Source: Desulfurella amilsii (GTDB lineage: Bacteria > Campylobacterota_A > Desulfurellia > Desulfurellales > Desulfurellaceae). Taken from it: a stretch of 64,000 nt of DNA. Location: the NCBI RefSeq assembly GCF_002119425.1, contig NZ_MDSU01000018.1:897501-961500 (forward strand). The letters are read 5' to 3'. The first letter of the stretch is position 1. Each line of letters opens with the position of its first letter. The notes beneath the pieces were generated by a model, which saw only the letters and a list, made by a program, of their open reading frames with translations, searched no databases and was not told the origin of the DNA. Positions 62,059 to 64,000 of the stretch are shown piece by piece. A program made the position numbers and the translations under genes.

Positions 62059-62788
62059 ATCCAAATTCTCTAAAGATTTTTTTTGCCTGACTTGATTTCA
62101 TAAACTCTAAGTATTTTTTAGCCAATGCTTGATCTTTTGAGGATTTTAATATAACCATTGCTTGTTTAATAGGCTTATATAAATTTTGATCAATGTCGCA
62201 ATAATGACCGCTATTAGATTTAATTACTAACGCAAGCGGTATAAATGCTATTTGGGCATTACCTGTCTGGGCAAATTGTTGGGCCTGCTGCACATCATTT
62301 GCAAATACAATATTTTTCTCCACTTTATCATAAATATGTGCTGTTTTTAAAGCTTCGATAGAAGCCCTTCCGTAAGGCGCTAATTTTGGGTTTGCAATGG
62401 CAATATGCAACACATCTTTGCTTAAAGAGCTCTCTATGCAATCATTGTTTAATTTTATATTACTATTTGTCCAGATCACAAGTTTGCCAATAGCGTATAC
62501 ATAATAATCATCATTTAAAGCAAAACCTCTTTTGACTAATTCTTGTGGGTATTTTGCATCGGCTGACATAAAAATATCCACTGGGTAGCCATTTGTAATT
62601 TGCTGGTAGGCTGCACCAGACACGAGGGGAATTGCAACTACCTTCGTCGATTTATTTTGTTTTTCAAATTCTGCATTAATGGGTTTAATAACTTTATCAA
62701 GATTTGGTGCAATAACAACTTTTAGCTCACCCGCAAAAGAAATTTGCGCAAAAAAAACCACAAGAAGCACCGCTAGTACACTTTTCAT
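62045..62788 (-). CDS. modA: Molybdate/tungstate-type periplasmic binding protein ModA
   Basis: 247 residues from ATG 62788, which follows AAGGAGG. A signal peptide (SVLAVLLVVFFAQISFA) and a type II substrate-binding fold are present: PLVSGAAYQQITNGYPVDIFMSADAKYPQEL, IAIANPKLAPYGRASIEALK, TGNAQIAFIPLALV and KKYLEFMKSSQAKKIFREFGY. It should bind molybdate or tungstate in the periplasm. No modB/modC follow; downstream are the remnant and modD. Confidence 0.9.
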   Translation of the reverse strand: MKSVLAVLLVVFFAQISFAGELKVVIAPNLDKVIKPINAEFEKQNKSTKVVAIPLVSGAAYQQITNGYPVDIFMSADAKYPQELVKRGFALNDDYYVYAIGKLVIWTNSNIKLNNDCIESSLSKDVLHIAIANPKLAPYGRASIEALKTAHIYDKVEKNIVFANDVQQAQQFAQTGNAQIAFIPLALVIKSNSGHYCDIDQNLYKPIKQAMVILKSSKDQALAKKYLEFMKSSQAKKIFREFGYDTP

Positions 62789-62809
62789 AACGCCTCCTTT
62801 TTTTGCCAT

Positions 62810-62854
62810 ATAATATTTTATATAACGGTGGTTGTCAAGAAATATTCTACCGTT
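62810..62854 (-). promoter_or_regulatory. modA promoter with flanking inverted repeat
   Basis: Minus strand: TTGACA (62833-62838), 17-base spacer, TATTAT (62810-62815, 5/6). AACGGT (62824-62829) and ACCGTT (62849-62854) form an inverted repeat around the -35 box, a plausible operator. It is not a standard ModE site. Confidence 0.55.
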
Positions 62855-62908
62855 GGAACAATTTTTATACATAATATAGAAAATCTTTTTGTTTAAGCGT
62901 TTTCATAT

Positions 62909-62929
62909 AAAAAGTTTAGCTAACTTTTT
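62909..62929. terminator. Weak AT-rich hairpin after the thioredoxin-like gene
   Basis: AAAAAGTT (62909-62916) pairs with AACTTTTT (62922-62929) around a 5-base loop, and short A- and T-runs flank it. This could end transcription from either side, but the stem has only two G-C-containing positions, so it is weak. The surrounding gap 62872-62956 shows nothing else. Confidence 0.35.
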
Positions 62930-62956
62930 TTTACATATCCTTAAACTATAAAATTC

Positions 62957-63266
62957 CTAAATAAAATCTTTTAATCTATCTTTAATAAATGTTTTTGGTA
63001 TGATACCGCTTTTTTTGTTGTCTATATCAAAAGTTCTGCAAGCATAGCTAACTTCTTGAGGCTTTTTTAGGGTATATGTATCAATACCGTCTATATATGA
63101 AAGGAGATCCCAAAAAATTTACCTCTTTGGCTTTTCCAAGCGTTTCTACATCAATATTTTGCACATTAATGTTTGTACCAAGCTCTTTTAGAGCCTCTAA
63201 TAAGTTGCTGAAAGTAGGCTCAAAATTTGGACAACCACTAAAATACAAAAACTCTGTCTTTTTCAT
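62957..63266 (-). pseudogene. Thioredoxin-fold (DF-family-like) redox gene broken by a frameshift
   Basis: The first 61 residues (MKKTEFLYFSGCPNFEPTFS... to FLGSPFIYRRY, stop at 63081) give the start of a small thioredoxin-like protein with a GCPN active-site-like motif. One frame away, the downstream sequence continues without a start: YIDGIDTYTLKKPQEV, then YACRTFDIDNKKSGIIPKTF, to a stop at 62957, which is what the family expects after GSP. The change falls in the TTTCATATATAG stretch. Either the gene is dead, or the sequence has an error, or frameshifting occurs. Overlaps the PadR gene by four bases. Confidence 0.75.
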
Positions 63267-63679
63267 AAGCTCTCCTTATCAATATTGTTGCATGCTTGTA
63301 AAAAGCTTTCCAAGCTTTCTTTTAAGTTTGTTAACGACAGAATCCATAACTTCAGCTCAGATTTGCCCTTGTCTGTTAGCGTATAGATTTTTTTGTAATT
63401 TCCCCTGCCTTTATCGTTAATATCGCAAGATGAAATAATAAGCTGATCTTTTTCCATTGCGTTAAGTGTCTTATAAATATAACCAAAGTCTCCTACATCT
63501 TCGTACTTTATACCCATATCTTGAAGTGCTTCTATAATTTTAAAACCATGTTTGGGACCTTGTGTTAGAATATAGAGCATAAAAGCCCTTAAAAATCTTG
63601 GCGGGCGTTCGGCGGGATAGTTTTCACACCATCGCTTAATTTTAACCATTGATTTTACTTCACTTTTTTCACCTTTCAT
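63263..63679 (-). CDS. PadR-family transcription regulator
   Basis: 138 residues. The winged-helix part FLRAFMLYILTQGPKHGFKIIEALQDMGI, GYIYKTLNAMEKDQLIISS and KKIYTLTDKGKSELKLWI is the PadR pattern, followed by a helical C-terminus for dimerisation. Coupled to the broken redox gene downstream, it may regulate that gene and itself. The effector is unknown. Confidence 0.88.
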   Translation of the reverse strand: MKGEKSEVKSMVKIKRWCENYPAERPPRFLRAFMLYILTQGPKHGFKIIEALQDMGIKYEDVGDFGYIYKTLNAMEKDQLIISSCDINDKGRGNYKKIYTLTDKGKSELKLWILSLTNLKESLESFLQACNNIDKESL

Positions 63680-63682
63680 AGT

Positions 63683-64000
63683 TTAATCTCCTATTAAATG
63701 ATCAAATTCTTCTTTGGTAAGCGGCATAGATAGCAAAAATCCCTGGACTGCGTCACAACCTAATTGCTCTAACATACTAAGTTGTTCTGTAGTTTCTACA
63801 CCTTCTGCAATTGTTTTTATTCCTAAATTATGCGCTAAATAAATTATGGTTTCGACTATAGATTTTGCCTTTAAGTCAAAAAGCATCTTTTTAACAAATG
63901 ATATATCAATCTTGATATAGTCAAACGGCAACTCACTCAAATAAGATAAGGAAGAATAACCCGTCCCAAAATCATCCAAAGAAAGCTTTATATTGTGACT
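63683..64000 (-). CDS. EAL-domain c-di-GMP phosphodiesterase, C-terminal part (cut by window edge)
   Basis: The frame enters from the right edge and shows about 105 residues of an EAL domain: LSLDDFGTGYSSLSYLSELP with the metal aspartates, YIKIDISFVKKM, IKTIAEGVETTEQL and GCDAVQGFLLSMPL. The EAL motif itself and any sensor domain lie outside the window. An active enzyme would degrade c-di-GMP. It stands just upstream of padR on the same strand. Confidence 0.9.
   Translation of the reverse strand, partial: SHNIKLSLDDFGTGYSSLSYLSELPFDYIKIDISFVKKMLFDLKAKSIVETIIYLAHNLGIKTIAEGVETTEQLSMLEQLGCDAVQGFLLSMPLTKEEFDHLIGD

Noticed and set aside
63081-63266. 61-residue protein as a complete small gene
   Set aside because: The domain continues in the next frame, so the short frame is the front of a broken gene.

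Overview
The window is AT-rich, gene-dense Gram-negative DNA, without tRNA, rRNA, CRISPR or insertion sequences and with no gene-free stretch longer than 300 bases. The gene content points to an anaerobic, flagellated, LPS-bearing bacterium of the Desulfurella/Hippea type (Desulfurellales, Campylobacterota). The pointers are a mitochondrial-type citrate synthase, a FixABCX electron-transfer module, an MSHA-like pilus locus, a sigma54/sigma28 flagellar pattern and a GH57 branching enzyme. This assignment is inferred from gene content; no 16S sequence is present.

Layout. 1-376: tail of a MATE-type exporter. 354-5057 (minus): heat-shock operon hrcA-grpE-dnaK-dnaJ behind a sigma70-type promoter and a degenerate CIRCE operator. 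5161-12044 (plus): an alpha/beta hydrolase, then ilvB-ilvN-ilvC-psd-pssA-leuA, which joins branched-chain amino acid and phosphatidylethanolamine synthesis. 12062-13972 (plus): a four-cysteine microprotein, a DacZ-like diadenylate cyclase and folD. 13974-16965 (minus): DUF805 protein, cinA and an MFS exporter that seems to start at ATT. 17044-27283 (minus): a ten-gene MSHA/type IV pilus locus led by a pilin with its own promoter and a strong terminator. 27318-32276 (minus): DUF4912, GH57 branching enzyme, lptD, FlhB-like protein and trmO. 32403-33599 (plus): a D,D-carboxypeptidase. 33600-39456 (minus): DUF2284 protein, glnS, a CPA2 cation/proton antiporter, an RCK-plus-C-terminal-domain regulator and an Fsr-like exporter. 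39591-50575 (plus): a long run of kdsA, an LptF/G permease, ppsR, two membrane/coiled-coil proteins, an AI-2E permease (also apparently ATT-started), purM, purN, gatB, pyrC, accD, an unknown gene and a NERD nuclease-like gene. 50586-54302: a small secreted protein diverging from flgH-flgI-flgJ-flgM-flgN. 54321-60968 (minus): PflX-like radical SAM protein, HldD-like epimerase, citrate synthase and fixABCX. 61051-64000 (minus): modD, a modA remnant, modA, a frameshifted thioredoxin-like gene, a PadR regulator and a truncated EAL protein.

How the parts fit. Envelope genes (kdsA, the LptF/G permease, lptD, the HldD-like epimerase, psd, pssA, the carboxypeptidase) indicate an LPS outer membrane. 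The flagellar block has a clear sigma54 -24/-12 site before flgH and a sigma28-like site before flgM, the usual middle/late order. The pilus ATPase carries an MshEN-type N-terminus that in relatives binds c-di-GMP, and an EAL protein lies at the right edge. The window holds both a c-di-AMP cyclase and an RCK-regulated K+/H+-type antiporter, two partners linked in other bacteria. Citrate synthase with FixABCX fits central carbon and low-potential electron metabolism; in Desulfurella acetivorans citrate synthase is reported to run in reverse for CO2 fixation.

Most unusual points: two membrane proteins whose reading frames have no ATG, GTG or TTG at the proper N-terminus but an ATT behind a Shine-Dalgarno sequence; a second-copy C-terminus of ModA just after modA; a modA-modD pair without modBC; a frameshifted redox gene; a shortened zinc knuckle in AccD; and a four-cysteine microprotein overlapping the diadenylate cyclase gene.
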